64,000 nt of DNA from Microbacteriaceae bacterium PS02070 (GTDB taxonomy: Bacteria > Actinomycetota > Actinomycetes > Actinomycetales > Microbacteriaceae): contig JASCPE010000001.1 of the NCBI GenBank assembly GCA_029959865.1, positions 1 to 64,000 of the forward strand. Direction: 5' to 3'. Position 1 is the stretch's first letter, and the number at the start of each line of letters is the position of its first letter. This document shows positions 24,289-33,598 of this stretch, piece by piece. The position numbers and the translations under genes were made by a program. Below the pieces are notes generated by a model. It was given only the letters and a program-made list of their open reading frames with translations. It was not told the DNA's origin and did no database searches.

Positions 24289-24901
24289 TGGCGAGCGCTG
24301 CGGCCTGGACCTCGGCGTCGATGTACCTGCTCGCCTCTTCGGGCGACCAGCGCTCGAGCGTCGCTTCGGTCGCCGCATCCTCCACGACCGATGACAGAAT
24401 CCGTGCGGCCCGTGCCGCCGAAACGCGCAGCGGTACGTGGTGGGTACGCACGAGGTCCTCGATGAGGGCCGTCACGCGACCCAGCAGCTGAGCGTGCCAT
24501 TCTCGGTACGCGGCTCCCAGCCGCTCGTCCCGCAGCGCCTGGGTGCGGATCTCGCTCATTAGAAGCGGGTCGATTCGCGAACCGATCGACATGCTGATGA
24601 GCTGATCGACGAGCTCATCGGTGGCGCGATCGGCATCGGGGGTCACCGAACGCATGTGGTCGGTCACGTGGTCGAGTTTGGTGTCGGCCAAGCGCCGCAC
24701 CAGCGCAAGGAACAGGTCTTCTTTTGACTCGAAGTTCGAGTAGAACGCCCCTCGCGTGAAGCCCGCTCGCTCGCTGATCTCCTCGACGGACGCCGCACCC
24801 ATCCCCATGGCGGCGAACACCTCGTGGGCGGCATCGAGCAACCGCGCGCGGGTCGCTTCGCGACGCTTGCTCGCAGGCTTCACGCTCTCCTCGTCTGTCA
24901 T
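24275..24901 (-). CDS. TetR/AcrR family transcriptional regulator
   Basis: A 208-aa repressor. The N-terminal helix-turn-helix is RARLLDAAHEVFAAMG, then ASVEEISERAGFTRGAFYSNFESKEDLFLALV. The C-terminal half is a helical ligand/dimer domain. ATG at 24901 follows AAGGAGG; a longer start at 24931 lacks one. It is divergent from the MMPL-YhgE exporter operon, and two adjoining palindromes fill the intergenic space. It probably represses the exporter and itself until an exported compound binds. Confidence 0.9.
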   Translation of the reverse strand: MTDEESVKPASKRREATRARLLDAAHEVFAAMGMGAASVEEISERAGFTRGAFYSNFESKEDLFLALVRRLADTKLDHVTDHMRSVTPDADRATDELVDQLISMSIGSRIDPLLMSEIRTQALRDERLGAAYREWHAQLLGRVTALIEDLVRTHHVPLRVSAARAARILSSVVEDAATEATLERWSPEEASRYIDAEVQAAALAIIDR

Positions 24902-24968
24902 CGCGGACCCTCCTTCCGTCTCAGTATTCACACCCGCCGTTCAGGCACGGGCTGACTCCAGGCCTTAC

Positions 24969-25002
24969 GATACATCTATGTATCGGATACACGCGTGTAT
25001 CC
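24969..25002. promoter_or_regulatory. Tandem TetR operators (four GATACA half-sites)
   Basis: Two abutting inverted repeats. The first (24969-24984) has perfect GATACAT/ATGTATC arms around CT. The second (24985-25002) is a perfect 18-bp palindrome with core GATACA-N4-TGTATC. Their centres are 17 bp apart. Located between the divergent tetR and MMPL genes, they most likely bind two TetR dimers. Confidence 0.75.
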
Positions 25003-25031
25003 ATCGAATCCCACCCCGCCGGAGCTGACGC

Positions 25032-27854
25032 GTGTCCACTCTTCTGTATGCCCTCGGTCGCTGGTCCTACCGCCACCCCTGGCGCGTGCTCCTTACCTGG
25101 CTGGTGCTGTTGGGCCTTGCCGGCGGCGGCGCGGCTCTGATGTCGAAGGGCACCGAGAACACCTTCACGATCCCTGGCACCGAGGCGCAAGAGGGCCTGG
25201 AAGCACTCGCGCGCACCTTCCCGCAGGTGAGCGGGACGAGCGCACAGCTCATCATCGTTGCCCCGGACGGTTCCTCGGTGACCGACGATCCATACCGGTC
25301 GGCGATTGAGGCCGCCACAGATGAGATCGGGGAGATTGACGGCGTCTCTGGCGCGACCGGACCCTTCGACGACACGATCGAGGGTCTCCTCAGCGACGAC
25401 GAGCGCGCCGCCCTCATCGCCGTCCAGATCGATGGCGATGCCACCGAGGTCAGCGACGCGTTGGACGAGTCTCTCCAGACCGCGACGACGACCCTCCGCG
25501 ATGCTCTGCCGAACGACGCCCAGGTCGCCCTCGGCGGCGAGATGTACTCCACCTCTATTCCCGGACTGACGATCACCGAGGTCGTCGGCGTTCTGATCGC
25601 GCTCTTCGTTCTGATCGTCTCGTTCCGCTCCTTCGTCGTGGCCTGGTACCCACTGATCTCCGCGATCGTCGGTGTCGGACTCGCCCTGGCGCTCATGTTC
25701 GTCGCGACCTCGTTCTCGACGATCTCGTCGACGGCCCCCATGCTCGCGATGATGCTCGGGCTCGCCGTCGGGATCGACTACGCCCTGTTCATCGTCGCGC
25801 GCCATCAAGACCAAGTGCGCTCCGGGATCGCTCCAGAGGAGTCCGCCGCGCGGGCGACCGGCACAGCCGGCTCGGCGGTCATCTTTGCCGGCGTCACCGT
25901 ACTGATCGCGCTCTTCGGCCTGGCGCTGGCGAACATCCCGTTCCTCACGGTCATGGGCGTCGTGGCCGCCGGCGCCGTGGCGGTCGCCATGATCATCGCC
26001 GTAACGCTCACCCCGGCGCTGCTCGGATTCGCCAAAGGCCGCGTCATCGGGTGGAAGCGCCGCGCCCGCACGCCGAAGGACACCTCGAAGAAGAAGCGCA
26101 ACACCGCGGTGACCAAGCCACGGCAAGGATTCGCGCAGCGGTGGGTCACCCTCGTCACCCGGCACCCGATCGTCACGACGGTTGCGGTCGTCATCGGCCT
26201 CGGCGTCGCGGCAATTCCCGCGACGCACCTCGCGCTCGCGCTCCCGAACGCGGGTGTGCAGCCGCCATCCAGTGAGGCACGCCAGACGTACGATCTCACC
26301 GCCCAGCACTTCGGCCCCGGCGAGAACGGCGCGCTCATCATGACGGGCACGATCGTCACCTCGACCGACCCGCTCGGCCTCATGGAAGACATCAAGGCCG
26401 AGGTCGAGGACGTACCTGGGGTCAAGGAGGTCGCTCTCGCCACGCCAAACGAGACGGCAGACACCGGCCTCGTGCAGATCATCCCCGAGACCGCCCCTGA
26501 CGACCCCGCGACGGCAGACCTCGTCCGCGAGCTCCGCGGCATGCACGACCACTTCCTGGACGAGTACGGCGTGGACTTCCTCGTCACGGGATTCACCGCG
26601 GCCGGAATCGATATCTCTGACCGCCTCGGTGCGGCGCTGCTCCCGTTCGGCATCTTCGTCGTCGGGCTCTCGCTCGTGCTGCTCACGATGGTGTTCCGCT
26701 CGATCTGGGTCCCCATCAAGGCAGCCGTCGGCTACCTGCTCTCCATCGGGGCGGCATTCGGCGCCGTGGCCGCGGTCTTCGAGCTCGGCTGGATGGCCGA
26801 CGTCCTGCACGTCGCGAAGACGGGGCCGGTCATCTCCTTCATGCCGATCATCGTCATGGGTGTGCTGTTCGGGCTTGCCATGGACTACGAGGTCTTCCTC
26901 GTCTCCCGCATGCGCGAGGAGTACGTGCACCTGCGCAAAGCGCGCGGCGGACGAGCCGACCGCGCGACGGCGATCACCGCCGTGCGAACCGGGTTCACCG
27001 CGTCCTCGCGCGTGGTCGTCGCCGCGGCGCTGATCATGTTCGCCGTCTTTGCCGCGTTCGTCCCCGAGGGAGACTCCTCGATCAAACCGATCGCGCTGGG
27101 CCTCGCGGTCGGGGTCGCCGTGGACGCCTTCCTCGTGCGCATGACGCTCGTGCCGGCGGTCATGACCCTGCTCGGCGAGCGCGCCTGGTGGATCCCGGCA
27201 TGGCTGGATCGCGCGCTCCCCCGCTTCGACATCGAAGGAGAGGCTGTGGAGCACGAGATCTCTCGCGCGAACTGGCCCGAGGGAGAGACCGACCTCCCAC
27301 TCGCCGGCGATGACGTGACCGTGCGGACGCACGCAACGCGCCGCACCCCCGAGACGACTCTCGTCGACGGCGCGACCTTCCGTGTGCGCGACGGCGGCAC
27401 ACTCCTCGCGACGAGCTCCGACCCGGCCACGACCCGAGCGTTCGCGCTGACCCTCTCCGGGCGCCTTTCGCTCACGAGCGGCGAGCTCCGCGTCGCGGGA
27501 CACCTTCTGCCCGGACGCGCGGCCTGGGTGCGCTCGCACGTCGGCCTTGCCCTGCTGGGCGGCGCCGTCGACCCCATCTCGGATCTGCGCGAGGCGGTAC
27601 GCGGGGGAACACGGCTCGCGGTCATCGACGGAATCGATACGCTCACACCCGCGCAACGCGACCAGGCCGCCGCCGTCCTTCGCGACGCAGCGACCCACGT
27701 GCGGGCACGCTCGAGCGACCTCACGCTCGTGATCACCGCCCGCTCCGAACGCGACGCCCGCGCCCTTCTGGACGACGCCCACCGCTCTGACATCATCGCG
27801 CTCGATCTCGCCCCCCGGCGAACGAACGCTTCTACCGAGGTGGTTTCCTCATGA
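25032..27854 (+). CDS. MMPL/RND-type exporter with a C-terminal degenerate ABC-ATPase-like domain
   Basis: A 940-aa protein. Residues about 1-735 form an MMPL transporter: an N-terminal TM, a periplasmic domain, a five-to-six-TM block with GLAVGIDYALFIVARHQDQ (the proton-relay Asp-Tyr motif), and a second repeat with MGVLFGLAMDYEVFLVSRMREE. Residues about 740-940 are soluble and read like an ABC ATPase that has lost its P loop: VDGATFRVRDGGTLLATSS, then a Walker-B-like LAVIDGIDTL and ITARSERDARALL in place of the H-loop. No Lys of a Walker A motif remains. GTG at 25032. It is coupled to the next gene by ATGA and is controlled by the divergent TetR. The substrate is probably lipidic or a drug. 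Confidence 0.88.
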   Translation: MSTLLYALGRWSYRHPWRVLLTWLVLLGLAGGGAALMSKGTENTFTIPGTEAQEGLEALARTFPQVSGTSAQLIIVAPDGSSVTDDPYRSAIEAATDEIGEIDGVSGATGPFDDTIEGLLSDDERAALIAVQIDGDATEVSDALDESLQTATTTLRDALPNDAQVALGGEMYSTSIPGLTITEVVGVLIALFVLIVSFRSFVVAWYPLISAIVGVGLALALMFVATSFSTISSTAPMLAMMLGLAVGIDYALFIVARHQDQVRSGIAPEESAARATGTAGSAVIFAGVTVLIALFGLALANIPFLTVMGVVAAGAVAVAMIIAVTLTPALLGFAKGRVIGWKRRARTPKDTSKKKRNTAVTKPRQGFAQRWVTLVTRHPIVTTVAVVIGLGVAAIPATHLALALPNAGVQPPSSEARQTYDLTAQHFGPGENGALIMTGTIVTSTDPLGLMEDIKAEVEDVPGVKEVALATPNETADTGLVQIIPETAPDDPATADLVRELRGMHDHFLDEYGVDFLVTGFTAAGIDISDRLGAALLPFGIFVVGLSLVLLTMVFRSIWVPIKAAVGYLLSIGAAFGAVAAVFELGWMADVLHVAKTGPVISFMPIIVMGVLFGLAMDYEVFLVSRMREEYVHLRKARGGRADRATAITAVRTGFTASSRVVVAAALIMFAVFAAFVPEGDSSIKPIALGLAVGVAVDAFLVRMTLVPAVMTLLGERAWWIPAWLDRALPRFDIEGEAVEHEISRANWPEGETDLPLAGDDVTVRTHATRRTPETTLVDGATFRVRDGGTLLATSSDPATTRAFALTLSGRLSLTSGELRVAGHLLPGRAAWVRSHVGLALLGGAVDPISDLREAVRGGTRLAVIDGIDTLTPAQRDQAAAVLRDAATHVRARSSDLTLVITARSERDARALLDDAHRSDIIALDLAPRRTNASTEVVSS

Positions 27855-30070
27855 CACTCCCCATCGAACGCGCTCGCTCCGGACGTCCCGTCACCTGGCT
27901 CACGCTGCTCGGCGTCCTTCTCCTGCCGGTGCTCATCGGTGCCGTGCTCGTCGGCGCGCTGTACAACCCCGATGAGCGACTCTCGAACCTCTCCGGTGCG
28001 ATCGTCAATCTGGACGAGCCCGTCGAACTCGATGGCCAGACGGTACCGCTCGGCCGTCAGCTGTCGGCCGGGCTCGTCGAAGGCTCGGATGACGTCGAGA
28101 GCAACCTCACCTGGACGATCACGAGTGAGGACGATGCCGCCGAGGGGCTGGAATCCGGCTCCTACGATGCCGCCATCACGATCCCCGACAACTTCTCCGC
28201 TGCCGCCACCTCGACTCAGTCCGACGACCCCGAGCGCGCCACGATCGACGTTGCCACCTCCCCCGAGGGGCGCGTCGTCGACGAAGCCATCTCAACCCAG
28301 ATCGCGACCGCAGCCGCATCGTCCCTCGGCGACGAGCTCTCCTCGGTGTATCTGGAAAACGTCTTCCTGGGCTTCACGACGTTGGGAGAACAGCTCGGCG
28401 ACGCGGCCGACGGCGCGGGCGACCTCGCCGACGGCGCAGGAACCGCGACCGACGGTGCCCGTGATCTGTCTTCGGGAATCGGCGAACTGGCCACAGGGGC
28501 CGGTGAGGTCGCCACCGGTACGACGGGAATCGCGTCCGGTGCGCGCGAGCTCGCCGGTGGCGCCGGCGGGCTCGCACAGGGCGCCCAGGGGCTTTCCGGG
28601 GGGCTCAGCCAGCTTCAGGGCGGCGCTTCGGAGCTCGCCAGCGGTGCGGATCAGCTCGCGGCCGGCACGAGCGAGCTCGCCACGGGGATCGGCACCGTCG
28701 CCGAGAGCGCCCGGGCCGCAGCCGATGGCCTCGACCAGATCGCGACCGGGGTCGAGCGCTCACCAGAGATCCCCCAAGAGATCATCGACGGAGTCGACGG
28801 GCTCGCCACGGGGAGCCAAGCCGTGTCCGAGTACGTCGATACCGCGTCGAGCGAACTGGCGGCCCTGGCCGCCGACTGCGCCGCGCAGGGCGGTTCGGAA
28901 GAGCTGTGCGCCTCCGTGTCACAGCTTGCCGCGGGCGCGGAGCAGGTGGCACCGGTCGCCGGCCAGATCGCGGACGGCACGGGTGAGCTTGCCGGCCAGG
29001 TGTCCCAGCTCGCCGAGGCAGCACCCCAGATCGCTTCTGCCGTCCGCGGCGCAGCCGAGGGAGTGAGCGCCCTCGCGGGCGGTGTCGAGGACCTCGCGAG
29101 CGGCGCCACCGAGCTTTCCGGAGGTATGTCGGACCTTTCCGGCGGCGCCGACGAACTCGTCTCCGGAGCGGCAGAACTGTCCGCGGGATCCGGTGAACTC
29201 GCCTCCGGGGCCAACGACCTCGCCGGCGGCCTGAACACGCTGGCCTCCGGAGCTGACCAGCTCGCCGGCGGCGCCGGCACTCTCGCGAGCGGAGCCACCG
29301 ACGCATCTGACGGCGCGGAGACCCTCGCCGACGGCGTCGGAGAACTCGCCGACGGCACCGGACAACTCGCCGATGGCCTCACCGAAGCGACCGACTCGAT
29401 CCCGAGCTACACCGATGCCGAGGCACAGACCCTCGCCTCCATCGTCGCGGACCCGGTCGGCGCGAACGGCACGAGCAACGCACTGTTCGGTTCGTCCGCC
29501 ATTCCGCTGCTGGCGACCCTCGCACTGTGGTTCGGGGCGTTGGGGAGCTTCATCGCGTTGCAAGCGCGGCCCCGCGCGGCGCTGACCTCTCGCCGCTCGT
29601 CGGTGGCACTCGCCGCGCGCGCGTTCCTCCCGGCGGCGGTCATCGGCGCCGCACAGGGCGTGCTGGTGGCGGCCGTGGTGCAGTTGGCGGCCGACTACAC
29701 GTGGTCGCAGTGGCTGAGCTTTGCCGCCCTGGCGGCACTGACCGGGGTGGTGTTCGCCGCGGTCAACCAGGCACTCGTGGCACTCCTCGGCGGCATCGGA
29801 CGCTGGGTGGCGGTGCTGGTCGGCGTGCTGTTCGTCGCGACCGGGATCGTCTCGACGATCCCCGCAGTCTTCGCCGGGATCGCATCGGCCCTCCCGACCG
29901 CCCCCGCGTTCCAGGCGATGCTCGCCTCTCTCACCACCGCCGGAGGCCTCGGCGCGAGTCTTGCCGGACTCCTCGCGTGGGGCGCACTGTCGTTCGTCGC
30001 GACGATCATCGCGATCACCCGCGCACGGTCGACCTCGGCGCAGTCACTCGTGGCCCGCCCCGCGGGGTGA
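27851..30070 (+). CDS. YhgE/Pip domain membrane protein with heptad repeats
   Basis: A 739-aa protein. An N-terminal TM (about 15-35) is followed by an external segment with the YhgE hallmark YNPDERLSNLSGAIVNLDEP. Two long tracts of heptads of the L-A-x-G-A type run through about residues 185-300 and 395-525. The C-terminal ABC-2-like membrane block has five to six TMs. Family members include Pip, the phage-infection protein of lactococci, and ABC-2-like exporters. The start overlaps the MMPL stop by 4 bp, so the two are likely partners, with the heptads forming an extracytoplasmic stalk. Confidence 0.88.
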   Translation: MTLPIERARSGRPVTWLTLLGVLLLPVLIGAVLVGALYNPDERLSNLSGAIVNLDEPVELDGQTVPLGRQLSAGLVEGSDDVESNLTWTITSEDDAAEGLESGSYDAAITIPDNFSAAATSTQSDDPERATIDVATSPEGRVVDEAISTQIATAAASSLGDELSSVYLENVFLGFTTLGEQLGDAADGAGDLADGAGTATDGARDLSSGIGELATGAGEVATGTTGIASGARELAGGAGGLAQGAQGLSGGLSQLQGGASELASGADQLAAGTSELATGIGTVAESARAAADGLDQIATGVERSPEIPQEIIDGVDGLATGSQAVSEYVDTASSELAALAADCAAQGGSEELCASVSQLAAGAEQVAPVAGQIADGTGELAGQVSQLAEAAPQIASAVRGAAEGVSALAGGVEDLASGATELSGGMSDLSGGADELVSGAAELSAGSGELASGANDLAGGLNTLASGADQLAGGAGTLASGATDASDGAETLADGVGELADGTGQLADGLTEATDSIPSYTDAEAQTLASIVADPVGANGTSNALFGSSAIPLLATLALWFGALGSFIALQARPRAALTSRRSSVALAARAFLPAAVIGAAQGVLVAAVVQLAADYTWSQWLSFAALAALTGVVFAAVNQALVALLGGIGRWVAVLVGVLFVATGIVSTIPAVFAGIASALPTAPAFQAMLASLTTAGGLGASLAGLLAWGALSFVATIIAITRARSTSAQSLVARPAG

Positions 30071-30109
30071 CGGGATGCCGGCGCGGGCTCTGAGCGCGCG
30101 TCGGGAGCG

Positions 30110-31135
30110 TCAGGACAGGCCGCTGTAGGCGTGCAGGCCCTTGAAGAAGATGTTCACGATGGTGAAGTTGAACAGCACCGCGATGAAGCCGATGATCGAC
30201 AGCCACGCCGACCGTGTTCCCCGCCAGCCGCGCGTCGCGCGGGCGTGGATATACCCGGCGTAAAGGACCCAGATGATGAAGGTCCACACTTCCTTCGTAT
30301 CGAAGCCCCAGTAGCGGCCCCAGGCGTCCCGGGCCCACACCGCCCCGGCGATGAGGGTGAACGTCCAGAAGATGAAGCCGATGATCGCAAAGCGGTAGGC
30401 GAGCGACTCCAGCGCGTCCGCGCTCGGCAGCGTCCGCAAGAACCGGGGGCCACCGTTGATGTCTCGCTCCACCGCGATGCGCTCGCGCCGGTGCTGCATC
30501 AGCTGCAGGACCGACAGCGCGAACGCGAGGGCGAGGAAGGCGGTCGCGAGCGACGCGACGAAGACGTGGATGACGAGCCAGACGCTCTTGAGCGGGTCGG
30601 CCAGCGGCACAACGATGACGTAGAACGCGAGCGCGGCTCCACCGAGGAGCACGACGACAAGCCCGGTGATGAAGGAGCCGAGGAAGCGCAGGTCGTAGCG
30701 GAAGAGCACGCCGAGATAGACCGCGACGATGAGAACCGTGCCGGTGAGCGCGAACTCGTACATGTTCGACCACGGGACACGTTCCGCGGCGATTCCGCGA
30801 CCGATCGTTCCGGCGAGGTGGAAGAGGAAGGCGAGGACAGTCAGCGACGTCCCCATGCGCGCCCACAGGTACCGCGGACGCTGCGCGGGCGCGGCGGAGA
30901 CCTCGCTGCTCGCGCGACGCTCCTGCTCGCGGACGGCGGCAATGGTGGTGGCCTGACCGCCGGCACCGGCACCCACCAGTTCCTGCACTTGAGCGGCGTC
31001 CTTCGCCTTGACTGCGAGATCCGAGCGGCGCGCGAGGTCGACGGCGTACGCGATGAAGGCGAGAGTGTAGATCGCGACGGCGGTCCACACCAGGAGGACC
31101 GAGATTTCGTCGAGCGACATTCCGGTGTCGGGCAT
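30110..31135 (-). CDS. ccsB: Cytochrome c biogenesis protein CcsB
   Basis: A 341-aa polytopic membrane protein of the CcmC/CcsA family. Together with ResB it carries haem across the membrane and ligates it to apocytochrome c (System II). The Trp-rich haem-handling segment reads WGRYWGFDTKEVWTFIIW, close to the consensus WGWDPKE. Conserved His residues flank it (VIHVFVAS and GYIHARA). It is last in a five-gene unit, 5 bp downstream of resB. Confidence 0.93.
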   Translation of the reverse strand: MPDTGMSLDEISVLLVWTAVAIYTLAFIAYAVDLARRSDLAVKAKDAAQVQELVGAGAGGQATTIAAVREQERRASSEVSAAPAQRPRYLWARMGTSLTVLAFLFHLAGTIGRGIAAERVPWSNMYEFALTGTVLIVAVYLGVLFRYDLRFLGSFITGLVVVLLGGAALAFYVIVVPLADPLKSVWLVIHVFVASLATAFLALAFALSVLQLMQHRRERIAVERDINGGPRFLRTLPSADALESLAYRFAIIGFIFWTFTLIAGAVWARDAWGRYWGFDTKEVWTFIIWVLYAGYIHARATRGWRGTRSAWLSIIGFIAVLFNFTIVNIFFKGLHAYSGLS

Positions 31136-31140
31136 GACTG

Positions 31141-32871
31141 TCAGTCTACGTCCGCGGGCGTGCGGCGAGCGGTCTCATCCTCATCGATGACACCCGGAAG
31201 CATGCCCGAGTGCCGCGTCGCGAGATCGGTGACGGCCGCTGCGATCGCGGGGTCCTCTCCCCGTGCGAGTCCGGCGTACTCGAGAAGGAGTTCGTCGCCA
31301 CGCACGGTCGCCTTGACCCACATGCGCCGTCGCGGCACGAAGAGGGCGGCAAGGAGGCCCAGCACGGCTGTGATCGCGAAGATCAGTACCCAGACCACAC
31401 CCGCATCGTGATGGATGGACAGCGAGACGAACCGTGGCACGACGTCGGGCGTGCCGGTCAGGGTCGCGTCCTCGAACGTCACGGAGCCGAGGCCGTCGGG
31501 AAGGTCGACGGACTGGCCGGGGGTCAGCTCCAACGACTCGACGTCGGTGCCGCGCCCGGTGAGCTGATCCATATCGGTGGTGTCGAGCGTGTAGACCGAA
31601 CGGGGGGTGCCGTCGTCGATGCCGAGGTCACCCACATAGACATCGAGGGTGAGGATCGGGTTCAGGAGCGCCGCGTGGACGGAGGTGTAGGCGCCGGTTT
31701 CCAGCACGCCCGTCGTCGGGTAGAAGAATCCGACGAGTCCGAGCTGCTCCTCCAGTCCATCGGCGACCTTGATCACACCGAGCGAGGTGAGGTTGTCGTC
31801 CTGGGGCAGGAAAGCGACCGGCTCGGAACGCACGACCTCCCCGTCCGCATCGCGGATCGTCAGGACGGGCGCGTACCCGTTGCCCATCAGGTAGACGCGG
31901 TCGCCGCCGATCTCGAGCGGATGGTTCACCCGGATCGTCTCTTCCTGCGGCTCCTCGTCCGGCTCCCGGGTCGTGACGTGCGCGGCGAAGTCGCCGGGCT
32001 GGCCCTGTCCGGTGTCTCCGATCGGGAAGTACGACACATCGAAAGAGTCGAGCGTGACGGTGTACGGCGGGAGTGACTCCCGATCGACGAAGCGCCCGGG
32101 GCTGAAGGAGGTGTAACCGAGCCCGAGCGAGTTGACGAACGTGCTCCCTTCGACGATGACGGTCTGGCCGGTGTAGGTCAGTCCGCCACCGGCGCCGACG
32201 GCGATGAGAACACCGACGAGGGACGCATGGAAGATGAGGTTGCCGGTCTCGCGCGCATAGCCGCGCTCGGCCGAGACGGAGGCGACACCTGACCGGTCGT
32301 ACCGTTCGACCCGGTAGCGGCCTCGGCGCAGCTCCTGCTCGGCAAGGTCGACGGCGGCGACCGCTTCGGCCTCGGCATCGGCACCGGGGGCGAGGGCCAC
32401 GCGGCGCTCGAGATGGTCGTCCAGGCGCGACAGTCGCGCGGGAGTACGAGGCGGGCGCGCCCGCATCGCCTTCCAGTGATGCTTCGTCCGCGGAATGACA
32501 CACCCGATGAGCGAGATGAACAGCAGGAGATAGATCGCCGAGAACCACGCCGACGTGTAGACATCGAACAGCTGCAGCCGATCCAGGATCGGGAAGAGGT
32601 CAGGGTTGTCGGTGCGCCACTGCACCACGCCGTTCGGGTCGGCGCTGCGCTGCGGCACGATCGATCCGGGAATCGCGGCGATCGCCAGCAGCAGCAAGAG
32701 CACAAGGGCGGTGCGCATGCTGGTGAGCTGTCGCCACCCCCATCGCAGCCACCCGACGACGCCCAGTCGCGGCGAGGTGGGCGTGCGTGGCTCGCGCTCG
32801 GGCTCGTTCGGCGCGGAGGCATGGTCGCTCGGGCGCAGGGGCTCGGATCCGTCAGAGGGGAAGTTCGACAC
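31141..32871 (-). CDS. resB: Cytochrome c biogenesis protein ResB
   Basis: A 576-aa ResB. Three N-terminal TMs are visible (LRWGWRQLTSMRTALVLLLLL near residue 42, then two more at about 105-125 and 205-225). A large extracytoplasmic domain and a fourth TM near residue 490 follow. PGSIVPQR and the motif GNLIFHASLVGVLIAVG are typical. It forms the haem-export/ligation complex with CcsB. The start overlaps the ccdA stop by about 20 bp. Confidence 0.93.
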   Translation of the reverse strand: MSNFPSDGSEPLRPSDHASAPNEPEREPRTPTSPRLGVVGWLRWGWRQLTSMRTALVLLLLLAIAAIPGSIVPQRSADPNGVVQWRTDNPDLFPILDRLQLFDVYTSAWFSAIYLLLFISLIGCVIPRTKHHWKAMRARPPRTPARLSRLDDHLERRVALAPGADAEAEAVAAVDLAEQELRRGRYRVERYDRSGVASVSAERGYARETGNLIFHASLVGVLIAVGAGGGLTYTGQTVIVEGSTFVNSLGLGYTSFSPGRFVDRESLPPYTVTLDSFDVSYFPIGDTGQGQPGDFAAHVTTREPDEEPQEETIRVNHPLEIGGDRVYLMGNGYAPVLTIRDADGEVVRSEPVAFLPQDDNLTSLGVIKVADGLEEQLGLVGFFYPTTGVLETGAYTSVHAALLNPILTLDVYVGDLGIDDGTPRSVYTLDTTDMDQLTGRGTDVESLELTPGQSVDLPDGLGSVTFEDATLTGTPDVVPRFVSLSIHHDAGVVWVLIFAITAVLGLLAALFVPRRRMWVKATVRGDELLLEYAGLARGEDPAIAAAVTDLATRHSGMLPGVIDEDETARRTPADVD

Positions 32872-33598
32872 TGCCGATCACCGCCCCGAGGGACGACATG
32901 ACCCGCGTCCAGACGCCCGTGACCATGAGGACACCGAGGATGATGAGCAGAACGCCTCCGATGATATTGATCGCGCGGATATGCCGTTTCAGGAATGTCA
33001 CGGAGCGGGTGGCCCAGCCGAACCCGATCGCGAGGAGGACGAACGGCAGTCCAAGACCGAGCGAGTACGCGATCGCGAGAATCGCCGCGCGCGTGGGGTC
33101 GGCCTGGGTGATCGAGATGGACAGGATCGCCGTGAGGGTGGGCCCGATGCACGGCGCCCAGCCAACGCCCATCGCGATACCGAGCAGCGGGGCTCCAACG
33201 AGCCCCATGTTCTGTCTCGTCTGTGGCCGGAAGGTGCGCTGGGCGAACCCGAAGACTCCGACGAAGACGAGTCCGAGGGCGATCACGACGAGTCCGAGTA
33301 CGCGCGTGATCGGGTCCTGATACTCGATGAAGAGGCGACCGAGCGTCCCGCCCAGGATGAAGATGAGGACGAAGACCGCGGTGAAGCCCGCGATGAACAG
33401 CAGCACTCCGGCCAAGAGCCGTCCGCGCTTGGCCGAACGTGCCCGTCCCGAGGTGTCGACGCTCCCACCGAGGAAGCCGAGGTACCCGGGAACGAGTGGG
33501 AGCACGCACGGCGAGACGAAGGAGACGAGCCCGGCGAGGAGCGCGATCGGGATCGCGAGCCAGAGGGCGCCGTCGAAGACGATCGCGCCCGGGTTCAC
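32852..33598 (-). CDS. ccdA: Thiol-disulfide interchange membrane protein CcdA
   Basis: A 248-aa six-TM protein that relays reducing equivalents from cytosolic thioredoxin to periplasmic TlpA/ResA. The two functional cysteines are in SFVSPCVLPLVPGYLGFLG and GWAPCIGPTLTAIL. GTG at 33598 overlaps the tlpA stop by 4 bp; the longer frame upstream lies inside tlpA and is not real. It keeps the CxxCH cysteines of apocytochromes reduced. Confidence 0.94.
   Translation of the reverse strand: MNPGAIVFDGALWLAIPIALLAGLVSFVSPCVLPLVPGYLGFLGGSVDTSGRARSAKRGRLLAGVLLFIAGFTAVFVLIFILGGTLGRLFIEYQDPITRVLGLVVIALGLVFVGVFGFAQRTFRPQTRQNMGLVGAPLLGIAMGVGWAPCIGPTLTAILSISITQADPTRAAILAIAYSLGLGLPFVLLAIGFGWATRSVTFLKRHIRAINIIGGVLLIILGVLMVTGVWTRVMSSLGAVIGSVELPL

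Noticed and set aside
24921..27782. A 953-codon open frame on the minus strand across the MMPL gene
   Set aside because: It is antisense to a gene with clear MMPL motifs. Its translation is low-complexity Arg/Asp/His/Glu, typical of the complementary frame of high-GC genes.
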